Positions 1 to 10,951 of a stretch of 64,000 nucleotides of DNA are shown piece after piece. Position numbers and translations under genes: made by a program. The stretch lies in contig CM038915.1 in the NCBI GenBank assembly GCA_021904315.1, positions 1,240,001-1,304,000 of the forward strand, in the 5' to 3' direction. The stretch's first letter is position 1, and each line of letters opens with the position of its first letter. The notes beneath the pieces are model-generated. The model saw nothing but the letters and a program-made list of their open reading frames with translations. It did no database searches and was not told the DNA's origin. The DNA comes from Sphagnum magellanicum. Taxonomy: Eukaryota; Streptophyta; Sphagnopsida; Sphagnales; Sphagnaceae.

Positions 1-3000
1 GCCCAGGTTCAGCCCTTTATCAGTATTCAACACATCCAGTGTGCACTGTTTAGTTGCTCCCCCATCCCCACCCATGAACCTGAAAAGATGGACTGTCAAA
101 AGTGAGAGACTATTTAACTCTCACCACCTGGGCCAATCATTGTAGTTAGCCAATGAGAAACAATCATTTATTGCTGAGAAAGAGTCATTTCCTGATACTG
201 GCGCTCTCCGAGCGTCCCTGGTAACATGTGCACTTTTGCCCAGCCCAATTAGTTTCAGACTGGTTTTCTGCACTTGCTTCTACATGATACTTCAAGAATT
301 GATTTGCCATTTTCATTTGTTGCTCGTGCATGAAAACAGAACAATTATTTTTGCGTGTAGCTTGCAATAAGATTTGGGCCTTTCATTTTTCATGATTTTT
401 TTTCTTAATTTGAAATCTCCATCAAAATCAATGGATGTTCTAACTAACTTCCTCAGTAGTATCATCCAGTAGGTCTAAGATTTGGGTGAACAACATGATT
501 ATCCATGGGCAATGGCAAGTACACAAACTCTTGGGCTTTTTGTAAGATAGGTAGTCCAAAGGAAGTAACATGGTTTGACTTTAGCTAAAGTGTTTGTGAC
601 TAAGAACCTCTCCTTTACACCATATTCACTATTTCTTTTTTTTAGTGGTGGTTTATATAATGAGGTAGAATCAACAAGTCTTTGGCTGAACGCCCACCCC
701 ATTATTATTATTTTTCAAGCTGATGTATTTTGTGTTGAAAGTTGCTATGGGATCCTTAGTTCAACCACAAACCTCAAGTGGAATACTTTTCATTGGATAT
801 TTGTTCATCCAGAAAGTTTTAAAATTTTATGGGTACTTTGTTATTACTAAGAAACTTGTCATAACCAAAATTGGTAATAAGAACGAGACAATATCATAAT
901 ACCAAAATAGGCATGCCTCATAAAGGATGGTATGATGCAAATGAAAATTTCTACAAACTTCTTAGCTAAAAAATTTGTTATTTTAAAAACTTACAAGTGT
1001 AAACTTGATGATAAAGAATTCCTTGAAAGGGACCTTTATTTTGGCATCATAATAAACAAATTCATTCAATCATGCACCTACATTCAATGGGTAAAATCAA
1101 AACCGTATAAATAAACAAAAATTCACAAACACACTAAAAAATAGTTGATACAAGATGAAACTAAGACACACTATCTCCCATAACTAAAACATGCAATCAA
1201 GCCTTGCATAGTTAGATGAATGTAGAAAGATGTGATATAATCTTGTGAAATGTCCCATGTCGCCAATATTGGAAAAAAACATGTTAGACAATTTTGAGTT
1301 TATTTGGAGGTCACAATATAGAGTGCAATCTTATCTCCACCAAGATGCGAGCATTTCAAAAAGTGAAACACCCCGCTCCTCCACCAACAGTGGAGTCTGC
1401 AATTCTTGTCATTCTTATGATACAAAAGAGTACAAGAATTTGTTACAAGCTACATCATATTTATGATTGGCACTGCAAGGACCAGCTTTGTCTTTGGCTA
1501 GACTTAGATATATATGTTCACTAGAGCCACTGCATGTAGCAATTGTACTGATCTCCATCATCTTCATGCTACCAATGCAATATGCATCCCACTCCAAGAG
1601 CTGTGCTGAACACACCTGGAGCAACCACAAAACAACACATACATGGAGAGGAACAGGGTTAAGTGGTGGAGAGTGGGTGTATCTTTTGTTTGTTTGTTTG
1701 TTTGTTGCATGACAATAGGTGTGGTTGTGTGTGCGTGGCGAGCAAAGAGTCCACAAGCTTTTTGAATACCATAATTTATAGTCTCGAGGATATGGGTACG
1801 ACAACATCTTTAATTTGTTGCCATCAAAAACCCTTAATCACTCCTTTTCTGAATATTATACTTACCCATTGTTGTGGCTAAGTATACTTTTCAATAGCTT
1901 GTGAAACAATATTAAAGTTATCCGTAAACGAACCTTGTCTTTAGGCTCTAGTTTGATCCTCTATTGCCTGTTTCATCCCCAGTAAATATAGTCTTCAATA
2001 GCTTGTGAAACAATATTAAAGTTATCCGTGAAGGAACCTTGTTCTTTAGGCTCTAGTTTGATCCTCTATTTCCTGGTTCATCCCCAGTAAAAATATACTC
2101 TACAATAGCTTGTGTGAAACAATATTAAAGTTATCCGGAAAGAAACCTTGGTCTTCTTTAGGCTCTAGTTTGATCCTTTATTCCGTACTTCATCCCCAAT
2201 TCGAGTGTAGCGTAAAGTCAGCAAAATTGAGTACTGGTTCATAAAACAGAGTATCAGTTCAGGAGATTTGCAGGATCTTGTTCTGACGAGACTTTGAGGT
2301 AATGAACTGATACTCCTGTGGAACGGCATGTAAGGCAGATCCAGAACTGGGCGGGGGAGGGGGGGTGAAACTCCTGCAAGGACTGATTTGATTCAGACAA
2401 CTAGTTTGGTACCCTTTTTTTTTTACTTGTCTACTCCTTTCATCCCCACTTTTCAAATGGTCACCTGTTTTGGCAAAACTTGGACCCAGAAGCCCTAGTT
2501 TGGGGTACTTTACGGATAACTGAAATTCATGTATAGAGGAAGATAGTTTGTTTTGTTTTGTCACATTGAGATCTCACAAGGGATACAGCACCCCCATTGC
2601 ACTCTTGGTACCATTGGAAAGCCCTTGATGAGTAGGGGGTGCATCAAGGTGATTTGAGAATGTTATGAGACCTGCAGTTCAGGATTTTTAGAATATTGAA
2701 TAATTTTGTCATTGAATTCAATAAAATTAAAATTAAAAGTCTAAGAGAGATTGGAGCGCACTCTTGGTATTATTGTTGACAAGCCCTTTTGGTGAAGAGA
2801 GTTTCATGGACATGATTTTCTAAATTTTAGACCTAAAGTTTGGGGGATTTTGAATTTTTTGTAATTTTTTGTCGTTGGAAATTTAATTTAAATAATAAAT
2901 TCAAATCTAAATGAAAATTTAATTTCAAACTTCTTAAGCCAAAGAAGGTGTACACCAAGGTTTTTTTTTTATTTTCAATTTTTTGATATCAAAAAATTCG

Positions 3001-5415
3001 CAATCTTTTCCAACAAAATAGCAAAATTAGTCAAAATTACACTTTAAAACAAAAAAATACCAATTTTTTTAATCCCAAAAACAACATCAATACCTAGTAC
3101 CATTTGCCCTTTGAAAATTCATTCAACATTAACCATATGTGCTTAATGGACACAAGCCACACTAATATAATCTAAGGTTTGTTTGACAATGTCCGTTTGT
3201 CACCATGGGGATCAAGGGGGACAAAGGAAGTCCTACACCTAATTGGACTTACACTACATGCGGTTAATTATCTTACATACCGTGGTATCTGAATGATTTT
3301 GGCATAAATTAAATTATTTTTCATTTTGTCGAATTTTTGAAAAATTATTTATTACTTGTGCCAAAATTTTAATATCTTACATAGGCAATAATAACAGACA
3401 TGTGTTTTCAGTGGGGTTGTTCATTTTTTTTCTTTTTTTTTGGGGCCCCCTTTATGTCTGGATTATGTAGGTTACAGTTTCAAATGATGAGAAAGAATAC
3501 GTTACTCACATCCAGAGGAAATGTGCTGACTGCACAATGTCATCCAAAACTCCAGAGAAAAACTCCAGTCGAGAACAACACATACCAACAATTGTCATCC
3601 AAAATAATCCCCTCCTTGAAATTACAACTCTTGGAGAGCCCAGAGTGAAAGCAGGATGTTAAACATCCCCCTACAAACTTTGGGGGTGAACCCTCGCACC
3701 ATGCACAGGATGGATGATGTGTGAATGAGAAAACAATTTTTCCATCACAGTTCTGTCCCATAGACAACCACAATGGTTAGGTCTGTATCAACCTAGTCAC
3801 ATGTATCTACTTACCTAATAGCCACCATGTTACCCACTTACCTACCTACTTAGTAACCACTCATATCCCCTACTAACTTGCTTACCTATGACACTTAACC
3901 CACTTATGTTAAGTAGTTTACCTAGGTGAGGGACAAAGGAAGTAGAAGGATCTATAAGATGAGTTACCACTAACCTTGGTAACTCAGTTGTAGTTCGTCC
4001 ACAATTGATTGAAAATGGGTTTAAGGTCTAAACCTTGCACCCTAAACCCAGATTATCAACCCCGATCGCAAGAGAATGAAATTCAAAATGGTTTTAGGTT
4101 GGAAAGCGCCTTCAATTCATTTCTTAGGATTGCACACATATTATAAGTTTTGTGCTCCTAGGTGCACACATTTTAATGTTGGAGTATAATGGAATATTGG
4201 AAAACTAGAACCCAAATAATTTGCCTAGGAATTTACTTCTCCAAGATTTGGGTACACAATTTTGTTGGACCCAACTTTTTCTTTAAAACGTGTTTTGCAT
4301 GAACAAAACATGAAATTACCATGAACATAAGAACTGCCAATGGATGCAGAGGTTTTGACAAATTACAACAAAATCAGCATAAGCATTAATAATCTCAACC
4401 ATATTCACAACATGATCATGAGTAACAGATCGAAATATAACATCAGTATCCAAATGCAATTGATTTGGTAACCGTGAAATAATCTCTCATATACAACCTA
4501 CATACATGTTGACCACACACAAACAAACAAGAGCAGAGATTGATCCTTTTTTTTGTTTTTTGAAAAATCAACGTGTAATTTATTAACTTTTGTATTACTG
4601 CTGGAGCATTGTCAAGAAATCCGGAGATCGTTCATTCTTGAGCAGGTGATCACGATGGAACTCAACCCTATGATAGAAAAGCTTCATTCATTCCACCTGT
4701 TGGAAGTTTTAACCTAAAACTCACCAGAAGCTAATTTGCAGCAGCATGACACCATCAAGATACAAGGTGGTGTTTGCACACAGGCCTGTGTGGTCGTGGA
4801 GCTGCATCATCACAACAGCCATGATCAAACTCAGGACTCCAATAAGCACAAATCACTAGGCAGAACACCATATTCCCTCCTTAACTTCTCTCTCCGCAGG
4901 TGCCTGAGATCAGTACCATGTAAATGGTAAGGCCTGGGGAGCCAGATTATGTAATTTTTGACCATGTTATATGGCATAATCTTCCTGTGATGACCATACA
5001 CTCATAGTAGTGACCAAAATGTGTCTGTCAAACATGGAATTTTAAAAAAATTGTTGAATCTGCCACCCACGATCCTAATGTCATGGAATGGCCTCCAGGG
5101 GTTTCTTTTTTCTCAACTTGGTGATGTAGCCACACTGGCAATCATTCACAAGGAATAAGCCAAATTTGGTTAAAGGTCAGGGAGGAAAGTAGAAAATTTT
5201 AAAATCCTAATATATTTTGGCAACCTACTGAAACCTATTGTCTAAATATGGCAATTTCAGAAAAAAAAATCGTCACAATCTGGCAACTTTAGTCCACTTT
5301 TTTCACAAAAATCCTTTGTATGAGTTGCACTGGATGTTATCTTGTCACCAAGTGATGAAAATTTGCCCCCAAAAAAAATGCTGATGGCTGGGCCTTGCCC
5401 ATCATGTTGGGTGCA
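1..5415. other. Intergenic DNA, no recognised gene
   Basis: I recognise no gene in this stretch. Open frames on both strands are short, lack family motifs and contain homopolymers. It includes a GTTT microsatellite near 1687-1706, a three-copy ~105-bp tandem repeat (1887-2200), a diverged ~155-bp duplication (about 2598-2900) and several AT-rich tracts. A segment at 3780-3910 is rich in 'cttacctac'-like words, as are stretches near 14.95 and 61.85 kb, which suggests a shared dispersed repeat. The right edge lies just beyond the 3' end of the TAD2-type gene. Confidence 0.6.
1887..2200. repeat. ~105-bp tandem repeat, three copies
   Basis: The word 'caatagctt' followed by 'gaaacaatattaaagtta' recurs at about 1892, 1996 and 2103, giving periods of 104 and 107 bp. 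Each copy continues through 'ggctctagtttgatcc' to 'catcccca'. The copies differ by small indels (gtg inserted in copy 3) and point changes, so the array is moderately old. No coding potential is visible. Confidence 0.9.
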
Positions 5416-8168
5416 TTACCTAGCTCGCCTAATGGGCTCACCTAGCACCTTACACAACATAATGGGCAAGGCTCGACCATTCCAGAGTACATTGACAGCT
5501 GATAAATGAGATGAGTTTGCATACTCTTTCTGGCCCCTCTTCATCTTCCATCCTCTTATCCCTGGTGAACTACCCCTACCCCCCCTGCCCAAAAGAAACT
5601 TCAAAAACATCAAGTATGGAAAGTGAAGACTCACCATTGGGATTTCCCTGTTCATAAAAGCTTCGGAGAAGTGAAATAGCTTCATCAGCCATCACACCCC
5701 CTACACTTTGAAAACCCCTGGTTTTGTCAAGCCCATTTGTGACTGCTTCTTCCTCTGCACTGCACACCATGACAAAACACAAAACAGCCTTCTGCCCTCT
5801 TACCGCTGGAAGACTCTAGGAACATTTAATTTGGGAGAATATATAGGTAGGTACCTGAAAGCAAAACCCCCTAGATTATCAACTTTGGAGTGTACCCAAG
5901 AGTTGAAATTTTCAAATTCTAAGCCTGACATGAACCCAAACAAGCTGTGAAATACATTCTGGTGTGTGATTCCTCTGCAATGGAGAACTCAATCAGATTC
6001 AATGCTTGGCATATCCCCACTTGAAACACACTTTGTTATATAGGTATATCCCACCAACAATCCAATAATAATTCAACTCCAATTTACATTTTCAAAAGGT
6101 GAAAAAAAAAAGCCAGGATCTTATGGGCATAGTGAAAACAACTGTATACATAAGACTGGTTGCCAAACCCTTTTATAGTCATAATCTGATGCCCATTTTT
6201 GGTTGGGTGGGGTGGGAAAAGAGAGAGATGAGTGGGGACAGAAAGAGGGTAAAGAGAAGACTGTGAGGTGTAGGCATGCATTATGAGCTGGGAAAAAATG
6301 TCTAACCTGCCACAAGGTGCACAACCATCAGAATGGAGTGACAAAACAGAGCCACAACCACCAAATCGATCATTGGTGCATCCATAGTATACTTTCCTGA
6401 ACCCTGCAAAAAAGGAAAAGTAAGCATATGTCACTTCCACCTCCTTTGTTTTATCACTCCATGATGCAACATTCTACCAAGAGGTACAGCTTCTTGCTTA
6501 CTTAGCCTGATCTCATGCATTTGTCTCTCAACCAAAATCGGTGCCTTCTCTTTGTGCTACTTGAGGTCACATATTGCAGCACAGTAACCTTTCCATGGAG
6601 TCAGTCAGAGCTCATTTCTGAATTACAATTAAGCAGAAGAGCAAAAGACACCCAACATGACTCTTGTTGGTGCAACGTAGGTGCCATGCACTAGCATCAT
6701 CAAAATGAAAAGAAACTGAAATGAACTGCAAGCAAACCTGGTGAATTTCTAGACACAAAGAGGAGATTTGGCAACCCCTTGATAAACTCACCTAAGAGAC
6801 AAAGGGCAGCTGCACACATAATGCAAGGCTCGCATGTCACAAACAAATCACAATTTCCAAATCTCTTCACCACATCAACATGAGTAGTCAGAGGGCCCAA
6901 ACTAGGATCAGTTGTTGTTTCAGAGGTCTTGTGCCATTCATTCAAGACCATATCAATGGCTTCCATTTCTGCATGCCTTGTTGCCTGCTTTCAGCAACAC
7001 ACCAAAATTTACTCACTGATGATAATCAATTGAAGAAGAAGCCAAAAAAAAATACACCACAGAAGAAAAAACTGCCCGTACATTATTGCAGTTGTGCAGT
7101 CATTGTTTTCAGTCCACAGTTTGAAAACATCCCAAACTTGTACAAAAAGCCAGTTCCTTATCAGCTCAGGGGCAGGAGGGTTCTGGAATGAATAAAAGAA
7201 GTGATAGAAAGCAACAAGGTGTTACATTTCGTGTCTCGTTGGTGCGGTTGCTGCCAGAGCCAATGACATGTCCATCCTGTATTATCACACAACTGCCCTG
7301 CACACACACCGCCACTCCTGAGCATACCTCTCTCTCCCTCTCTCTCTGGGAGATACTTTGTGCATAAAAGAATACCTTCCACTCCAGAATCTGAGTTATC
7401 CATTGGCCAGCATGCAGTATCTGGAAATGGACCTTAATCAAGTCACACTGGATCAGAAGGCTTGCGAAGACTGACCAATTTTCTCTTCTTACAAGACTGA
7501 CCAATTTCACTACTGATGCTGGAAATTTATCTACAAGCAAATGTTATGGAAGAAGAGAGGCCTTGAGCACCATTGTTGCAAAATGAAATCTGCTAAGAAA
7601 ATTTTGTGCTTTACCCAACAGGCACTTCAAGCCTTGTAAGCGCCTCCTTTGCCTGCGTCATCAAACCAACATACATTTCAGAATGTGAAGCTAATAATGC
7701 TGGCTTGAATGAATGAATGCCCTTCTTCTTTCTGTCTCTTTTGACATATAATAACTCTACATAGCAACTGTATAACATGTTTAGGGTTTGAAGCTCTGGC
7801 TAAGTTTGATAACTGCAAACCATTTTGACAGACACCGCGATCCATTCATTCATTCCAAGTTGCAGATTTCCAGATCTCTCCATGACAAATATCATTATAT
7901 ATTTCCCAACACTTCCCAGTCTCCAAACCCAATTACTCTGAGTCCTCCAAACTAGTGAAGCCCATTAAACCCTAAACCTTAACCCTCCCCACCCCACCAA
8001 GCTCAAGACCGGCTGCTCATCCAAATCTTCTTTGCCTCCTCACAAAATCAAAAAAGACGTTGACAGTTTGTTACAAACCAAAACCATTGCATTTACCTGA
8101 TCAAATGCAAGCTTCATGAAGAAGGAAATGGTGGCGTCGTCCTCCACCTCCGCAGTCGTTGCTTCCAT
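5416..8168 (-). CDS. TAD2: tRNA-specific adenosine deaminase, TAD2/ADAT2 type
   Basis: Catalytic subunit of the TAD2-TAD3 enzyme, which deaminates wobble adenosine 34 to inosine in tRNAs. I assemble seven exons: 8097-8168, 7615-7652, 7226-7292, 6792-6984, 6307-6403, 5635-5759 and 5416-5498. All are bounded by GT/AG and in phase, giving 224 residues, a usual length for the plant family. The zinc deaminase motif is intact: H63-A-E65 for the first ligand and the proton-shuttle glutamate, and P-C113-I-M-C116 for the others. The conserved tract EVPVGCVI spans exons 2 and 3, and [15 protein letters not shown] lies in exon 5. The last exon (after GNPN) is the least conserved and least certain. In-frame upstream ATGs exist; I chose 8168 because conserved sequence follows closely. 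Head-to-head with the cyclophilin gene. Confidence 0.93.
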
Positions 8169-8440
8169 GAAGAGAGAGAGAGAGGCGGATGTGTGGGAGA
8201 TGATGGTCTCCTTGGTCATTGGGGATTCCCAGGAATACCTAGATTGCACAAGACTGTTGCTGCACGAATACAGGCTCACTAGCTAGGTTGGGATTCAACG
8301 ATTGTTTTAGTCGAAGAGCTTGCTGTAGGGTTAGGGTTTTGAGACAGTCTTTCTATCTCTTCTCTTCTCATGTGCATTTTTTTTTTTCCTGACGTAGAAA
8401 TCCACAACAGGAACAGTAGTAGTGTTGAGCTTCTTGGCAA
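8169..8440. promoter_or_regulatory. Bidirectional promoter between TAD2 and CYP18-2 type genes
   Basis: Only 272 bp separate the two divergent start codons (TAD2 ATG complement 8166-8168; cyclophilin ATG 8441-8443). Both 5' UTRs and the core promoters must fit here, so a shared bidirectional promoter is likely. A telobox (TTAGGGTTT, 8331-8339) lies inside and a GA-rich tract (about 8170-8185) sits just upstream of the TAD2 start. I see no convincing TATA box, in keeping with housekeeping promoters. Transcription start sites cannot be placed from sequence. Confidence 0.7.
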
Positions 8441-10951
8441 ATGGCGAACATGGATGCAGCACCGCAAGTGATTCTCCATACCTCCATGGGCGACATCACG
8501 GTCGAGGTACTTACTTACTATTCCTTTTCCTTTCCCTCAGCAAAATGCTGTCTGTTTTGTTTGCTGGTTATGTTGCCTGACAAAATCTTTTGTTCTGCTG
8601 GTCCTGTTGATTGACAAATCCTTGCGGTTTTTTTTGCAATTAAGAATAATACTTTTTATGTAATAGTGAAATGAAAGATTTTGTTCTTGGCAGTGGGTGG
8701 TGCACTACAAGAGGAAACCTCACATGCTCATTCATGCATAACATGTGTTTTCTATGTGCAGCTGTACATCAAACATGCCCCCAAGACATGCAGAAATTTT
8801 CTTGAGCTTTCAAGGAAAGGGTATTACAATCAGGTGCTTTTTCACCGTGTTATCAAGGTGAGAAATGCAAGAATCTAGGGTTTAGGGTTTTCCCTCATTT
8901 CTCTTTTCTTTGCTGAAGTGTTTGACAAGATGTTTGTTGCACACATATAATTGTTTTTGTATGGTAGGATAGAATTCTGGATGTGAGAGCTTTTTCAGTC
9001 AAAAGTAAATCTCTCCAGACTTGCTGCTGTTTTACTGCTCCTTGTTTGGTACCTTGTCAGGACTTCATGGTTCAAGGTGGAGATCCTACAGGGACAGGAA
9101 GAGGTGGTGAATCCATCTTTGGGTGCGTATTATGTCATTTTTACCTTGTGCTCAATTCCTCCTAAAGAAGAGAAAGAAGGAAAAAATATACGAACATGGT
9201 TTTAAAAGAAAGAGCATGGATTTAGTAATGCAGACAAATCAGTTTTCGTAACAATGTTTGTTTGCTTGCACATTGGGTTCATGTTACAGTGCAAAGTTTG
9301 AGGATGAACTTACACGTGAGCTAAAGCATACCGGGGCAGGCATTTTGTCCATGGCAAACTCAGGACCCAACTCCAATGGAAGCCAATTTTTTCTCACACT
9401 TGCCCCCACTCCTTGGCTTGATGGTAAGTCAAAGCAACATACCCACTTCTCTATTGCTAACTGCAAGTTTTGAGGTGTAGTTTTCCAGCATTTCCCTGTT
9501 TTATGTCTTAATTAAATGAAATCTCCTTATATTACCTCCAAAGAATATCAACTCATGAGTTGGGTGTCGGGGACATTGGGTGCAGGGAAGCACACAATCT
9601 TTGGTAGGGTCTGCAAGGGCATGGATGTTGTGAAACGTCTTGGCATTGTTGAGACCGATAAACATGACCGGTGAGTAGTAACCAACCATATGATGAAGAA
9701 TCTGTGGGCTAAACAGATATTGCCATAAGATTTTAGGCTCTGAAAGCATGAGGTTCTTGGAAAAAATCTTGGTAATGCACCAGTAGCTCTGGTCTGTTGG
9801 TTTGCTTCAGACTGCTTGAAGTTCTTCGCCTGGTTTTGCAAGTTCTCAGAGAGATTTGCTGCTTCCAGTTTTTATTAAGCTGTGGAAGTATTCAGAACTG
9901 AAGTGTCATCACCTGCATGAAAATTTGCTTCTACTCCCAACAGAGAGCTATTTCCAAGATCACTGGCATACAGTTCACCTCTACTGACATTACCTCTTGG
10001 ACTTCTGATTAATCTGGCAGACCAATTCATGATGTGAAAATCTTGAAGACAACAGTGATTGATTGACCAGACAACCAGGAATTCTGGCATAATCCTACTG
10101 CTTACCATCCATGGGTCTCTTGTTTGGCTTTCCATACATGCGGTGGGCAACACCTGGCTTCTGGACAAAGACTGCCTCAGTGAGTTTTCCATAGACCAAT
10201 TGTCTGCCTGCCACCTTAACCTTCTTAAGGGGATTGGGAGTCAGGGTCTTGTGAATTTTTTTCCCTGTATTTGGTCAACAGGATACCAGGATCAAGAGAA
10301 GGGTGCCAACAATTTTTTTTTTGCAATAATCCTCCTAGTACTTCTGTGAGCAGAGTTTTGATGAATATATTTGTGTTTTCAGTTTCAAAGGGAGTAGCAA
10401 CATCTCTAGGGAGCTTATCGCAGGTGATTGATATGGATATGAAACTCGCCTTTGATGTTGTAACAGATTAGTAAGACTTGGATCACATTGGACTTCTCAG
10501 TGCATTATGGATGTAGGTACTGTATTTTTATCATTTGCACTCCAAAGGATTTTTCCTTCAGGATTTTTTATGTTCAGCTAAAGTTGGTTGTGAGTCTCTG
10601 TCAGGCATCAAATGTTCAAAGGAAATGAAAATTTTCAGGACAGCTCTGCGAATCTGGTTGCCAGTGTGCTCTATCTTCTCCATGAATGAACTTTAACTAT
10701 TGACCTGAGGAACTGATTACACTAGCAGAGACTGACCATTCAGCCAATCAATAGTCACACTACCTGAATGATTTTACAAAGTGCCCCTAAGAGAAAGGGA
10801 TGTTCTATCTCTGCTGCCTCAGCTTGACATAGTATGAGCTCAGCAGATCCAGTATTTCCTCTCCAATGGAGAGAGACCTGAGATTGTGGATGCTAAGATT
10901 CAAAAGGATGATGAGGTTCCAGAAGTCCCAACAACATGTTCATTGTGGTGA
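8441..10951 (+). CDS. CYP18-2: Single-domain cyclophilin, PPIL1 / CYP18-2 type
   Basis: Peptidyl-prolyl cis-trans isomerase of the PPIL1 group, which in other eukaryotes joins the spliceosome through SKIP. Exons 8441-8506, 8762-8857, 9061-9122, 9290-9423 and 9586-9670 are firm: GT/AG sites and phase agree and they give 148 residues of cyclophilin fold. Active-site residues are visible: R51 (FHR), F56 and Q59 ([11 protein letters not shown]), W117 and H122 (PWLDGKHTIFG). The fifth exon stops inside the conserved D-R-P. The last exon is uncertain. 10876-10951 restores RP followed by IVDAKIQ, like the family end, but has a weak acceptor; 9811-9901 has a strong acceptor but no match. With the first choice the protein is 172 residues, slightly longer than the usual ~165. 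Intron 2 carries a telobox. Confidence 0.88.
8876..8890. promoter_or_regulatory. Telobox (interstitial telomere-like motif) in cyclophilin intron 2
   Basis: TAGGGTTTAGGGTTT, just inside the second intron. Together with AAACCCTAA at 7967-7975 (TAD2 first intron) and TTAGGGTTT at 8331-8339 (shared promoter), three telobox motifs fall within about 0.9 kb. In plants these motifs are known near the 5' ends of translation and cell-growth genes. A role here is inference. Confidence 0.65.

Noticed and set aside
10271..10471. Plus-strand ORF ending [12 protein letters not shown] as the cyclophilin last exon
   Set aside because: Joining the acceptor at 10380 in the required phase gives [16 protein letters not shown] and a stop, which does not match the family end; the listed frame is out of phase.
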